A stretch of DNA of 64,000 nucleotides, from contig BCGN01000011.1 of assembly GCA_001599295.1 (NCBI GenBank), positions 310,001-374,000 on the forward strand, written 5' to 3'. The notes beneath the pieces were generated by a model. It ran no database searches. It was given only the letters and a program-made list of their open reading frames with translations, and had not been told where the DNA came from. The translations under genes were made by a program, and so were the position numbers. Origin of the DNA: Sporopachydermia quercuum (lineage: Eukaryota > Ascomycota > Sporopachydermiomycetes > Sporopachydermiales > Sporopachydermiaceae). The first letter of the stretch is position 1. Every line of letters starts with the position of its first letter. Below are positions 10,443 through 21,768 of this stretch, in pieces.

Positions 10443-10745
10443 AGAGAGGACAACCCTTTGATTGCAATGAGGTTTAAAGGAGCAGTAAACAATTATTATA
10501 CATTAATAGAAGTTGAAATTAAATAGTTTCAGAAAGTATAAGTATAAGTAGTAATTAATATAGTATTACCATATATGAAATAGTATCAACATAAAATTTG
10601 AAGACCTCGAAACCATAACCAAACCTCAAATATAACCCTGTAACATGAATATATAAATAAATAAGTAAATAGCCAAACCAAAAAAAAAGAAGAACTGCTA
10701 AAAAAAAATCATTAACCGTTAACAATAATTGCAAAATTCGCTGAA
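10443..10745. other. Convergent 3' intergenic region
   Basis: This is a very AT-rich stretch between the P450 stop and the stop of the membrane-protein gene, with A-tracts around 10680-10710. It presumably holds the polyadenylation signals of both genes. Nothing else is visible. Confidence 0.5.
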
Positions 10746-12179
10746 CTATAACGCAAGAGAAAGAATACCAGAACTAGCAACAAGTGCAGAGATAATAAAA
10801 TATGAGCCAGTAAATAGAAGTAGTCTCTTGGAACCAAAGTTTGTTCGTTCACATAAAAATGCTAAGATTTTGGTGAATCCTCTGATGATCAGACAAGACG
10901 ATACAATCATTATGTAGATGTAAATATGCTGTGATACTAAATGGGCCAAGTATGCCTCAGAGGTACATGAAATATATATTAGAGACAACAACAAGGAGAT
11001 CCCAATATTTAGTAGCGTTGACGATATTCTCCAGGATATAATATGAAGTGAAGAGACTTCATTTATAGTCGTACCAAATAGCCCCAAGAAAACCGAGAGA
11101 TATGTATTTTCTGTAAGATATTCCGAAGATGATGTTGCCAGTTCTAATTTTGATATTGGTTCCAGTGAGAATGGATCTATAAACTCAATATGTACTGGAT
11201 TCAATTTATCTGATGAAAATGATATTGCACCGTCAGAGTCATCATCAGATGCTATATGAAGAGTTGTCAGTTCCTGTGTTGATCCATATGTTCTTATATA
11301 GTTACTCGAATTAGAGTAATACGAGTTGTCCTTATTCTTGACATAACTTTTATAACAATCTTCCATTGAAATTGAAGTAACAGAGTTCTGTTTAAACCTT
11401 TTCGCTTGTGACGATGATGGTGTATTTTTAGTTGTACTATTTCCGGTAGTATTGGATAGTTGGCCAGATTTATGGTCATTCAATGGGTAGCTTTTTGAGA
11501 CAACTTGTACAGAATATTCTCTTGGCCTGGCGTTGTGTGTAGATGGCACCAAGCTGCCTGTGGGGATAGGAAGAGACGCCCTATAACCAACAGCACTTCG
11601 TCTTTGTAATAATAATAGACGATCTCTACTTCCGTCACGAAATGGGTTTACCCTCTTATGAACCGGACCCAAATCACCAGTGTGATCACGAAATATTCGA
11701 TACTCGAACGTATCAAATACTTCCTCCTTTTCAGAGGTATCAGAATCACGAAAGCTGGTATTTATTTGAACAATTGAGGCTATTGACTCTACTACACTCC
11801 AAGAAATAGCAAATATGTAACCCAATTGCCAGTTTAGAACAGGTTTACCAAGTCCAATTGAATGGGTTTGATCTCTCTGAGGAAGAGCAATGATAGTGAG
11901 AGAAAGTAATTTGATCAAATCTTCAAATATTCCTGATACAAATGATACTTGAAGGTACTGTATGGAACTTTTCGCTACTATGAAAGTCAATAAGTATCTT
12001 ATAACATAGTAAAGGAAGAACCCGCCGGAACCAAGCAGAAATGATCGATAAGCATCGTTTAGTTCGTAATCGTGAACACCATTATAAGGACATTTGATCA
12101 AAAGCAGTGGAAGAAGAAACAAACCTAAACTGGCAATAAGTGTAGGGCAGACAAAGATATAAACACTGGTATTTCTCAT
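10746..12179 (-). CDS. Multi-pass membrane protein of unknown function
   Basis: The frame encodes 477 residues from an ATG at 12179. Hydrophobic segments lie at about residues 6-29, 47-69, 80-100 and 118-137. A hydrophilic loop of roughly 200 residues, rich in Ser, Asn and charged residues, follows. At least three more hydrophobic segments lie at about 390-407, 420-437 and 455-475. The first four segments and the last group therefore flank a long, probably cytosolic and possibly phosphorylated loop. I do not recognise the family and see no transporter or enzyme motif. The long uninterrupted frame and the membrane topology support a real gene. A 3.4 kb gene-free region lies upstream. Confidence 0.8.
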   Translation of the reverse strand: MRNTSVYIFVCPTLIASLGLFLLPLLLIKCPYNGVHDYELNDAYRSFLLGSGGFFLYYVIRYLLTFIVAKSSIQYLQVSFVSGIFEDLIKLLSLTIIALPQRDQTHSIGLGKPVLNWQLGYIFAISWSVVESIASIVQINTSFRDSDTSEKEEVFDTFEYRIFRDHTGDLGPVHKRVNPFRDGSRDRLLLLQRRSAVGYRASLPIPTGSLVPSTHNARPREYSVQVVSKSYPLNDHKSGQLSNTTGNSTTKNTPSSSQAKRFKQNSVTSISMEDCYKSYVKNKDNSYYSNSSNYIRTYGSTQELTTLHIASDDDSDGAISFSSDKLNPVHIEFIDPFSLEPISKLELATSSSEYLTENTYLSVFLGLFGTTINEVSSLHIISWRISSTLLNIGISLLLSLIYISCTSEAYLAHLVSQHIYIYIMIVSSCLIIRGFTKILAFLCERTNFGSKRLLLFTGSYFIISALVASSGILSLAL

Positions 12180-15100
12180 CTTGATAAAATTTGTAGTAGT
12201 TCTGACCTACCTTTCAGAACCTGATGTGATCAGGGATGATCACCAATCAAGCTTTCTAAGAATTAACCAATATTTGTACTTTTTGTTTAGAATTGGTTAC
12301 TCCTTTTCGGATATATACTATCCTTCTGGTTGAATTTGTTTAATCTGATTGAATACCAGTATGTGTTGATGTGATGATGTACTTTTTACCAGATCCCCAT
12401 AAGGTTGATTTCCAAACTTTGTTGTGAGAAACCTCTCTCTTCTCATTAATTTCCAATTTGCAAACACAGTATCATTCGCCTTCTGAATCTACATCAGAAA
12501 CTAACCTGTAGTCTGTTTTGCTCAAATTCATATAGTATCCAACTGCTCCAATTGTGTAAACCGTTCGGAATTCAAGAAAGAAGGAAGTAAATGGTAATTG
12601 AAAGTTGAAATAATTTTCTTGTTCTTTGTATGTGGTTAATTTATTCTTCGTTTGTGATCCTTTCCTTATAGGTTAAAAAACGATGAGCTTGAAGAAACTT
12701 TAACTGAGTTAATTAACAGGGTCTAGCCAGACCTTCTCCTCCGAGCTGCACGTGAAAACTCAATCACCTCAAGTTATATTTGTTTATGGGAATGAACTAC
12801 ACCAGTTTGAAGAAACGCCGTTTGCCGTTATATATATCCAGTTCATAAACAAAAAGTATGACTCTTAATGAAGTCATTTTTAGAATATTTACCTAATTAC
12901 TCATCTGAAGCTTAGCCAACTACAGTGAACTTGTTTAGAAGTATGTATTATTGAGAATTCCAGATGTTTATATGACGCTTCATGATTCTTAACACATAGG
13001 GAGACATGATATGTCAAAAACACGTGCTGGTGTGAAATTTCTGTTACTAGCAAGGGAATGAGAACCAGTTTATAAATTGGGATTAGTTCCGTTGATGGCA
13101 ATGTTGATAATTGAGTTAATCCGTTAAGGAATTTCATAAATAAAAGGAATTTTAGTCATATATATTATGAGATAAAAGTAAAAGTACGTGAAAATGAGGG
13201 GTAATGAGGAATAAAAATGGAGAATGATTAGATAAGCTTAGTGTTTGTAGCTGTGTTAACTTGATGACCAATATGTCAACTAATTGCTTATATGGTAGGC
13301 TATACGAGATTGCATCAGAAACTTGATAAGAACATGGAGATGCAAATCTAGTCATCATCACAACATTCAATTCCTCAATCTATATTGGGATAGCGATGAA
13401 TTACAGGAAGAGAAAATAAATTAGCTTTACGTTGATTAACTGATTTACCAGAAGAAGTAATAAAGCAGGTCCTCAGTAGGTTGTAGGTTTATTGTTGTAT
13501 GAACTGGTTGTAGCAAATGCACTAAGGATGGCTTGNTTATTGATCTGGATATATTATAGATTTAACCAAATCTAGCCATCTTAATGTAGACAGTAGGTGC
13601 GCCATAGAAATGCTAGTTATACAAAGTCAAAGATGAGCAGTCCGTTGAAAACTGTTTAGAAACTTTGGTGAATCAGGAACAAAATGCATTCACTGCATGA
13701 CAGATCGACAAATCTCTTTTTATTAATGGGAAGAATTTGAGAGATTAAATTTCCATATTAACGTTATCACAGTGATAATAATACACATGATCACGTTGTT
13801 GCTTAATCAGACAAAAATCAGCTTAGCAAGAAAGACCCCAAAAGACAAGGAGTTTCATCATGCAGGATCTGGAGATGCAGAGTGCGAATGAAAGCGATGA
13901 GGCTGAAAATCGATACTGAATATCAATTTCTATTTATATTATATTATCATTGCTTTCTAAGAACTTTCCACGGATCTCAATCAGCTGTTTGATTACGATA
14001 CTACATGTGCTACGTCAAGTTGCTTTGCTTTAATTTATTATCTGATGTTCATCTCATACTTCCATATAAGCAGTAAATAATTATAAAAATTGACCCACGA
14101 ATTGATTTGCAAATTGACCATTAGGGGTTGATATATGCACCAACCAAATGAGAAGGAACAATGTTCGATATCACATCATAATTTATTATCAGTTAGGTCG
14201 GCCGGTGGGCCCGTTAGCACTGTGTGTCTAAAGAGGAATAGAGAAGATGAGAAAGAACTGTCACGAGACTCTTTTTGTCTGTTGAACAAGCGAATATTTA
14301 AAGTTTCCCGGGTCCTTAACAATAAAGTTTACTTCTTAACGGTTTATAGAGTTGCGAACTTAATAGGGGCAAGCTCTATCAACTACTATGGCGCAAGGTA
14401 CTTTCAAACAGATCAATTTCCTACTGAAGTTCAATTTCGCATATACTACTAATCTGGCGTTTAGTTAAATATGAATCTTTTCTACCTTTGAAGTCACCTA
14501 GACTCAAAGGTTTATCTATCCAAATTCTTCATTGTATGGAAATTAGTTTCCACAGTCGGGAGTAACGGTAACCAACTTCAAGAGAATAGTTTCTTTCACT
14601 TTCCGGATTTGTAAATAGGGTTTACATAATTTCACTTTAGTGAAAACTGGGCTGACTAGTTCAAAAAGATCTTCTGGGGAGANATGTCATATTGAATTAA
14701 ACGAAGGATAATGAAGATGAAAAATATTTAAGAACAATTTTACAGGGACTATCAGAAACAATTCTTACTATATAAACGACTTCAATGNGCAAAAAGAAAA
14801 TATGGAGATGCATTAGTCTTCTAATATGAGAAAACAATCAGTTAAGGTGTTCGTCTCACACCAGAACTCCTCATAATATTATTCATAAGATGAGTTGATA
14901 CGATAGAAGGTAGCACAGAAGTGAAAAGTATTCACGCAAATCTAAATTCATTTAATATATAACTTCCATTATTAAACTCTTCGTATAATAATACTTCAGG
15001 TTTGTTTCAACAAACACTTCTTTGAGGTTCTTTTATTTTCAAAGTTTAGAATGTTCCTGAGATGATGTGATTTCGATTTCCTATTAAGGAACCAGGAAAA

Positions 15101-15610
15101 CTCAAGCTATAACTACCGACATTGCATTAACTCCTATAAAAGTAAAAAAAATAAAGTCAGTATCAAAACAATAAATGAAAGCAACAAGCATAAACAACTA
15201 TAGTCATTCAACCTAAAAGATCTCCGTTTTATTCCTGAAAAGTCCATTAAGATGAACGATGATCATCAGCTTTTTGTTTCCTTTCCACCTTGTCTTCTCA
15301 TTACCTAACTCAATGAACTGAAATAGTGGACCAGAATAAAGTAATTATTTCATGTCATGATGTTAGTACTGAAAGTGGTTGATACAAGGCACCACGTAAT
15401 TAATTATTGTATTGTTGATTCTAATATAAATTGAAGTCGTTTTGTTCATTTAATTTTTTTTGCTACTTTAGTTGTCGAAACGTTGTTTGGTTTATTCTTT
15501 ATCTCAAACAAGATTACAATTGTTAATCAACTAACAAAAATCAAAAAGAGCACAAGAAATTCGATTTAAAACATTTTTCATCAAGCACAAACATTATCAC
15601 ATAATATAGC
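12180..15610. other. Large divergent intergenic region, 3.4 kb
   Basis: I find no convincing gene here. The open frames present are short and lack recognisable protein character; the longest, at 14135-14452, looks like chance. The region contains CACGTG at 12749-12754 and 13021-13026, an AGGGG stress-element-like pentamer at 14123-14127, a GC-richer patch near 14199-14215, and a small palindrome (GTTTGTT TC AACAAAC) at 15000-15015. Undetermined bases lie at 13536, 14683 and 14788. A long regulatory region for the opsin-like gene, whose relatives are strongly stress- or pH-regulated, is the simplest reading. Confidence 0.5.
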
Positions 15611-16483
15611 ATGTCGTCCTACCTCGTTGTTAAAGCTAATGAAGCATTGAACATCAATGCTCCTACTGGAGCCGATATCCACATTACAACACATGGTTCA
15701 GATTGGTTATGGGCCTGTTTCTCAGTATTCGGTATAGTCCTTCTTGGTATTTTGGCTATCTCCTACAAGAAGGATCTGGAACAAAGAAAGTACTATTACA
15801 ATCAATTAGGCTCAACAGTTGCTATGCTAATTAACTATTTCGCTATGGCTTCAGATTTGGGTTGGGCACCTGTTCAAGCCGAATTTAATCATCAAACTGT
15901 TGCTGACTCATCTGCAATTCCAGGTCTTAGACAAGTTTGGTATTGTCGTTATGTTGCATGGTTCTTCTCCTTTGCCTTCACTGTTGCTAATCTTTCTGAA
16001 TTAGCTCAAGTTGATATTGAACATTTAGTATTCAACACACTCACAGCTATTATTTACATTGTTGCTTTATTAGTTGGTAGTATTGTTCACTCTACTTACA
16101 AGTGGGGTTTCTTTACTATTGGTGTTGTCGCATACTTTGTTACCATTTTGAACTTGTTCTCTCATACTTATAGAGGAGCAAAGACTCTTGATATTGGAAA
16201 GGACTTTGCTATCTTTGCTGGATTAGTTGTTTTCTTCTGGTTCTTATATCCAATTGGATTTGGTTTATCTGAAGGTGGTAATGTTATTTCCCCAGATTCT
16301 GAGATGGTCTTCTATGGTGTTATGGATTTGATGTTGTTTGCATTTTACCCAATTTTCTTCCTTTACAAACTCAATACTCTTTCCTCCACCAAGGTAAACT
16401 TGGGATTCCCTCACCATAATTCAGAAAAGCAACAAGATGTTTCAGCTGAAACTCCAAGAGCTTCCGGTGAAACTCAAGTCTAA
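15611..16483 (+). CDS. Opsin-related seven-helix protein of the Mrh1/Yro2/Hsp30 family
   Basis: This 290-residue protein belongs to the fungal opsin-related proteins, plasma-membrane proteins linked to stress and acid response. The N-terminal GSDWLWA stretch just before helix 1 is typical of the family, and seven hydrophobic segments follow, with a short polar C-terminal tail. Aligned by eye to bacteriorhodopsin, helix C keeps the arginine (R113), but the two proton-relay aspartates are A116 and N127. Helix G keeps an aspartate (D239), while the retinal-binding lysine position is F243. It therefore should not bind retinal or pump protons in the usual way. Codon use appears biased toward a small codon set, suggesting strong expression. 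It is convergent with the sugar transporter. Confidence 0.9.
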   Translation: MSSYLVVKANEALNINAPTGADIHITTHGSDWLWACFSVFGIVLLGILAISYKKDLEQRKYYYNQLGSTVAMLINYFAMASDLGWAPVQAEFNHQTVADSSAIPGLRQVWYCRYVAWFFSFAFTVANLSELAQVDIEHLVFNTLTAIIYIVALLVGSIVHSTYKWGFFTIGVVAYFVTILNLFSHTYRGAKTLDIGKDFAIFAGLVVFFWFLYPIGFGLSEGGNVISPDSEMVFYGVMDLMLFAFYPIFFLYKLNTLSSTKVNLGFPHHNSEKQQDVSAETPRASGETQV

Positions 16484-16693
16484 TTCTAACGCTTAATATC
16501 AATAATGATTAGCTTGGACGCTTAATTATTTTTATAGTTCAGGTTTTCCTTTTTTACTAATGATTTTATGAATTACGAATAAAGACTGTCAACGGTGATG
16601 TCGGTTTATATATTACCTTAATGTTTCTTTTACTAATTAATACAATTACACTTACATTTTGTATNTGTTTATATGTTATCATGTCTTTTATTG

Positions 16694-18334
16694 CTAATTG
16701 TAGTCATTTGCAGTTTTGTTCCTCTTCTGTTTGGTTTCTGGAAACTGAAAGAAGACAATTCCTACTCCTGTAAAAGAGAAAGTGAATAGTATCAAGAATG
16801 TTATCCATTTGAAATGCTCAAACAACAATGGGCACAACATCGCAAGCATGAAGTTGAGTATCCAGCCCAACGATCCACACAGTGCATTACCTTTTGCTCT
16901 AGCTTTTGATGGAAATATCTCATTAACATAAATCCAGGAAACACAGCCAAGAGTCGAGGCAAATATTGTAACAAACAAGATGCAAAACACTAATACCATG
17001 ATTCCTGGTTGGCCTTGTACCAAGTATTGACTTTCGCCATTGACAACCACATCTTTACCAAACTTGAACATCAGAAATGAAATTATTCCCAGACATANAG
17101 TCAGTAAAGTTGTTCCCACTAGAAGAAGGGTTCTTCTACCAACTTTTTCGATGTACATGAAAGGTAGTATGGTAAATACAACGTTAACAGAACATTGTAA
17201 AAGCGCAGAAAAGAATTTGGCCTCTGTGCCAAAACCAACCATTTGACATATGACAGAGAAATAATACACTATTTAACGATAAAGGTCATGTTAGCTGATC
17301 ATCTGATGTTATGAGAATGTGGAAAAGTTTAGTCGAGAACCAAAGTAATTCATACTCAATACATTGATACCACTCAATTGGCAAATTGCTTGTGTTAATA
17401 ATCCTATCATAGTTGACTTTCTGATGTCTCTCGAGAAAAGATGTTTATACTGAAATTTAACTGCAGTAGGCAATAAAGGCTTTTCTATTGCTTCATCTTG
17501 TTTCTCACCTCCTGGAGAACTTGAGTGAATGCTTTGAGCACTTGATTCTGAATCAACAACAAATGTGCTGCTGATGTCAATTTCTTCTGTCGGTAAAGAA
17601 AATGACGATAAGAATAGCACGACAGCAGGTATTAGTTCTAATCCCCAAGCTAATCTAAATGATTTCTCATCTAAAAGCGTTTCCACTGCCCCGTATCCTA
17701 TAAGCACCATTAGAAATATTCCAATAGTTAACAGGAGCTGCAACATAGATAAAATCCTTCCTCTATGTCTTTTGGGAAACACTTGAGAAATATACACAGG
17801 CAATTGAGAAGACAGCGCTCCAACAGTAACACCCTTAAGACTTCTTCCTGCAATTACCATTGGCAAATTAACTGCAGATACACATAAAACCGCTATAACT
17901 CTTGTAAGTAACAAAGCTGCAAATCAACGAATGAACCTTGAAAGTCCAATGGTTCACTCATACATCCAATAATCCAAATGAAAGTAGCAGTAGATATAAC
18001 AGCTTTTACCCCAAACTTCTCGCTCTCTGCTCCCCCAAGTATTGCACCAACTAGAAAATTAGAGAAATGTTAGTAGAACTGTTTTAGTGCAAAATTAGTA
18101 TTCANCCACAGTTGACTGGAAAAATCATTGGATTATTTGATACGTACTAAAACCTCCTAATGGATACGCACTAGTCAATGCCCCCATCATCAAGCTTGAG
18201 GGATGTTTAAAATAGTCATCAAACAACTTGGTGCTAATGAAACAAGCAACAGAAGAAATTTCAATACCAAGCATGAGTCCGCCTGTAGCTATAATAGCTG
18301 TGAGAACATAGTAGTTGGTAATCGTGGGTATCAT
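16694..18334 (-). CDS. Sugar-porter family MFS transporter, four exons
   Basis: This is a major facilitator of the sugar-porter family. I place exons at 18334-18148, 18050-17964, 17916-17356 and 17268-16694, which join in frame to 469 residues. Donors are GTACGT, GTATGA and GTATGA, and TACTAAC and GCTAACA branch sequences are visible in introns 1 and 3. Family marks include an RHRGR loop after the helix 4-5 region, QLSGINVLMYYF in helix 7 (restored by splicing across intron 3), EKVGRR after helix 8 and a PETK motif at the C-terminus. The central loop is Ser-rich. Intron 2 is only 47 nt but is required to keep the frame; an assembly error or decayed gene is the alternative. One undetermined base (17098) falls in a leucine-type codon. 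The substrate cannot be told from sequence. Confidence 0.82.
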
Positions 18335-18875
18335 GTTGACTTTCCCAAGGTAGTTGAATGGGCGTCTAAAATATCAATAGCAAGGACAAGCCAAAGAGTA
18401 ATGGCATAAGAAACGAGCAATGTCTAGCAAAATGCGAATAATCTATCAGCAATGAAAGAGCATTTAAAATGGGAGTAAACTTGTTTAATAACTAGAAAAT
18501 CAACTGATAAAACACCTTTCCAAAATGCTCATAGAACATCTCAGATCATTGAAGAGGAAGTTGTTAAAAGCACATTGTATATCTAAAAATGATCACAAAA
18601 GTTAGGGAATAATTACAATCATAAGGCAAAAGTTACAATCAACAAATTGGGGTTTTGCAATCATTGGCTACCAGGGAGCTTTGATTTTGTACAAACACAA
18701 AAATCGGCGATGATCAATGATTGAAAGATTGTTCAAGCGCGTCTAAGGAAACTTCAGTTACTGCGATTTATGGATTAGGGAANAGTGTATATTTCATAGT
18801 AGTATAACATTGAAATGGTCTATGAGTTTACGTATTTTTAATATCTCTATGCTCACAATTACACTTCTCATTTGA
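18335..18875. other. Intergenic, transporter promoter and RPN6 3' end
   Basis: This lies between the transporter start and the RPN6 stop, both on the minus strand. It is AT-rich with one undetermined base at 18783. I see no gene or clear element. Confidence 0.5.
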
Positions 18876-20138
18876 TTAGTTCAAATTAGCAGCCTTCTCA
18901 TACAATAAATCAACCACAGTGTTGAGCTGTTTTACTGTTTCTAATGCGGAATCAAAAGTAGCATCTCTCTGAGGTTCATCATAAACGAATAACCAGCCAT
19001 TACCTTGATCAAGAACACCATAAAACACTTTGTCAAGAATCATTTGAGAAAGTTTACCTTCAACCTGAGTCTCATCTAAACCGATAACATCAGCGACATG
19101 TGAAACTTCTACACATGAGAAAGGTTCTATCACTTTCACAAGATTTTGTTCCAATAGAGTGTCGTATAAAGCAGTGAAATGTGATCTAATGAAAGAATCC
19201 GCAGATAATTCTTTTCCATAAGTATCCAAAGCTTCTTCAAACTCTTTTAATGACCTGTTAAAATAGGCCTTTGCTACAGCATTCATAGCATCAATATCTC
19301 TTCGCGAATATTTCTGGGCAAGTTTACCATTGAGAATGTTGTTCACATCATCAGGCAATGTGAGCATAATCTTGGACAACAACATGTATTTGAGTACATC
19401 GACTGCTCTTTCGTCTTCTTGTCCAGTGAACCCTTCAAAGGCTTCAAAGAAATAGGAATATGCAGTGTTGTAATCTTTATCTTCTGCATGTAGAATTCCG
19501 CTCATATTATCCAAATCTGCCTGTGTTAAAGGTGGAACATAAACTGAGTTAGCTGATGTCCGAGCAGAAGTAACTGCAGCTTTAGCTTTCGAGAGATTCC
19601 TCAAAGCATGATACACTTTAGCTTCTAAAATATGAACTTCCACCAAAGTCATCTTATCGTCTAAGCGTTTTAGTTCTTGCAAAAGAGGGTTAATCAATTC
19701 CAGAGCCTGCTTATAGTTCCCCTTCTTGAAATAAAATGATGCAAGTCTATATTGTAAAGATTGTCTCAGAAATGTTCGTTTTTCACTCTGTGCCCATTCA
19801 ATACAATCCTCACAAGACTTGATTTGAGTATCTAACGAGTTTGGAATAGCAGAAAACATATCAATGAGGTTTCTGATAATTTTTGCAGTTTTAGACTTAG
19901 CAAATGATCCCATAACATCTCTACTCTTTGGAATTAATGCTGCCAAGTTTTCAATCTTAGCATTGTCTCTGTATAAAGCACCTAAGCCCATAATAGCAGC
20001 TTCTTGCTCCTGTAACACTTTTTCGTTAGGTGCCGTATCTGTAACGCTAAGAATTTTGAAGTATAGTTGTTCAGCTTCAGCCAATTGACCAGCTTTCACA
20101 GCGGCCTGAGCTTTGGTTAGGGTAGACTCTTGTGTCAT
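18876..20138 (-). CDS. RPN6: 26S proteasome regulatory lid subunit Rpn6
   Basis: Rpn6 (PSMD11) is a lid subunit that clamps the 20S core to the regulatory particle. The intact frame encodes 420 residues, close to the 434 of S. cerevisiae. The first two thirds are TPR-like helical repeats (for example KGNYKQALELINPLL). A PCI domain with its winged helix lies at the C-terminus, including the GLDETQVEGKLSQMILDKVFYGVLD stretch positions and a final helix that packs in the lid bundle. The start ATG at 20138 matches the family N-terminus. Two Rpn4-like elements lie about 350-370 bp upstream. The gene is divergent from SPC3. Confidence 0.96.
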   Translation of the reverse strand: MTQESTLTKAQAAVKAGQLAEAEQLYFKILSVTDTAPNEKVLQEQEAAIMGLGALYRDNAKIENLAALIPKSRDVMGSFAKSKTAKIIRNLIDMFSAIPNSLDTQIKSCEDCIEWAQSEKRTFLRQSLQYRLASFYFKKGNYKQALELINPLLQELKRLDDKMTLVEVHILEAKVYHALRNLSKAKAAVTSARTSANSVYVPPLTQADLDNMSGILHAEDKDYNTAYSYFFEAFEGFTGQEDERAVDVLKYMLLSKIMLTLPDDVNNILNGKLAQKYSRRDIDAMNAVAKAYFNRSLKEFEEALDTYGKELSADSFIRSHFTALYDTLLEQNLVKVIEPFSCVEVSHVADVIGLDETQVEGKLSQMILDKVFYGVLDQGNGWLFVYDEPQRDATFDSALETVKQLNTVVDLLYEKAANLN

Positions 20139-20489
20139 TGTGAGTTATTTTGCTGGCAGATTGTGATGAGATTATTGAATTTGTATTCCTATGGAGAGTT
20201 TTCGTTGAGTATTGTATAGTGAGCTTCTATCTTTCATATCCTGGCTGAATAAAAAATCAACAGAATTTGAATAATCAATACTTATCCAATAACAAAATAC
20301 AGTGAGGACTGGCAATTGATTTTTCAATTCTACACATATATCAGTCGTACAGGGCTTGAAATTCTCCAGCAATTACTGTACCTCTGATTCTCCTTATAGT
20401 TTCCTTCGAAACGCATGTATATGATTAATTGATTCCTATATGAATCAATGCTCACTCAAACATCAATGAAAAATATAACGAACGGCCAA

Positions 20490-20509
20490 TTTGCCTTTGC
20501 GTTTGCCTT
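20490..20509 (-). promoter_or_regulatory. Two Rpn4-like proteasome elements
   Basis: Two copies of TTTGCCTT on the plus strand (20490-20497 and 20502-20509) read AAGGCAAA toward RPN6. This is the core shared by the Rpn4-bound proteasome elements of S. cerevisiae (GGTGGCAAA) and of Candida (GAAGGCAAAA). The copies are 12 bp apart, about 350-370 bp upstream of the RPN6 start. Function is inferred from motif and position only. Confidence 0.55.
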
Positions 20510-20850
20510 GCCTCTCCTTTGATANATGTGAGTTGTTTAAAGTCTCGTGAACCCCTACTGGAATTCTACTTGATGGGACAATTGCCGAATTGAGAAGTAA
20601 AGTTACCCGTAGATATGAGAGTAATAACAGATTACGTAATACGAAAAAGACTGGATTATAGAAATACCAGAATAATAACAGTTTCTTAGCTTCTGAGAAT
20701 GAATTGACAACAGAACAGAAAGTTACAAAGCAGTATCAGATATTGACAGCAGTTACAAGTGTTTCCTATCCCATTTCCTTCCTTCTCTACCTATTATTCT
20801 CAGAAATCAAACTTTCACTCTACGTCTCGTTTTGGCTCTGTAATAAATAC

Positions 20851-20858
20851 TCACGTGA
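20851..20858. promoter_or_regulatory. TCACGTGA palindrome (Cbf1/bHLH-type site)
   Basis: This exact 8 bp palindrome lies in the shared RPN6/SPC3 promoter, about 250 bp upstream of SPC3. It matches the core recognised by Cbf1-type bHLH factors. Confidence 0.5.
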
Positions 20859-21110
20859 CCATATTGTATATTGCGAGAACACCCCTCAACACTCAATTGT
20901 TCCATGCTTACAAATATGCTTTATGCTTTATGTATGAGTTTCCCAGCAAGCAAGGAACTATTTATTCATCGTATCCTGTTATTAATCTTTATGTAAATAT
21001 CATACCAATTGTGGGTTTGTATTTTACAGATTGGTAAGCTATTTGCCGTTGAGACCAGTTGATAGATTTTGAATGATAGATATCTCCTATTCGGAAGGTT
21101 ACTCAGGAGA

Positions 21111-21768
21111 ATGTTTTCCAACATAACGCGAGCACAACATGTGGTAAGTTTTGCTTCCACAGTAATAGCATTCATTGCTGTTGCTATCATAGCGTCATCG
21201 TATCTACAGCTACATCTTTTAGATGCCTTCAATTCGACTTCATCATCTATCTCAAATGCTAGAAATGTGGTGACATTGAAGTATAGTAGGCGGTTTGGAG
21301 CGAAAGGAAAAGTTGGTAAAGAGAATGCAAGATTTGGATTTGATCTTGAAGCAGGTATGTCATGCTGAACTATAACTAACGCTACGATTATGAGAGCTTT
21401 AGATCTAGAAGATTAGCTATCTTTTCAATTATACTAACAATCGAGCAGANTTGAGTCCTTTATTTAATTGGAATACCAAACAGGTGTTTACTTACTTGAC
21501 AGCAGAATATAACGGTACAACTGAAGAAAGCTCTAATACTATCACGCTGTGGGACAGAATCATCACCAATGTAGATGATGCATANATTGATCTACGGAAG
21601 CAAAAAGGAAAATACTCGGTTTACGATATTGAAGATTCTTTCAACGGAAGAAATGCTGTACTAAAGTTAAATTGGAATATTCAGCCAAAAGTTGGTATTT
21701 TATTTTGGGGTGAAACGAACGGCCAAGCTGAGGTGTCATTTTCAGCGCCTGCTGATTCATCGAAATGA
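21111..21768 (+). CDS. SPC3: Signal peptidase complex subunit Spc3, two exons
   Basis: Spc3 is the essential ER signal-peptidase accessory subunit related to mammalian SPC22/23. Exon 1 is 21111-21354 and exon 2 is 21449-21768. The 94 nt intron has a GTATGT donor and a TACTAAC branch point at about 21432. The product is 187 residues with one membrane segment at about residues 11-30 and a lumenal domain. The splice restores the conserved [19 protein letters not shown]-type segment, with an N at the junction codon (21450, GAN). I use the ATG at 21111, since the frame upstream of it begins only with TTG. A second N lies at 21585. It is convergent with PET309. Confidence 0.93.

Larger units (their letters stand above)
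20139..21110. other. Divergent promoter region RPN6/SPC3
   Basis: No gene is seen here. Two AAGGCAAA elements (20490-20509) and a TCACGTGA palindrome (20851-20858) are the recognisable motifs, listed separately. One undetermined base lies at 20525. Confidence 0.6.

Noticed and set aside
14135-14452. 105-codon open frame
   Set aside because: It has no recognisable motif, an irregular composition and no conserved neighbour context. It looks like a chance frame in a large gap.
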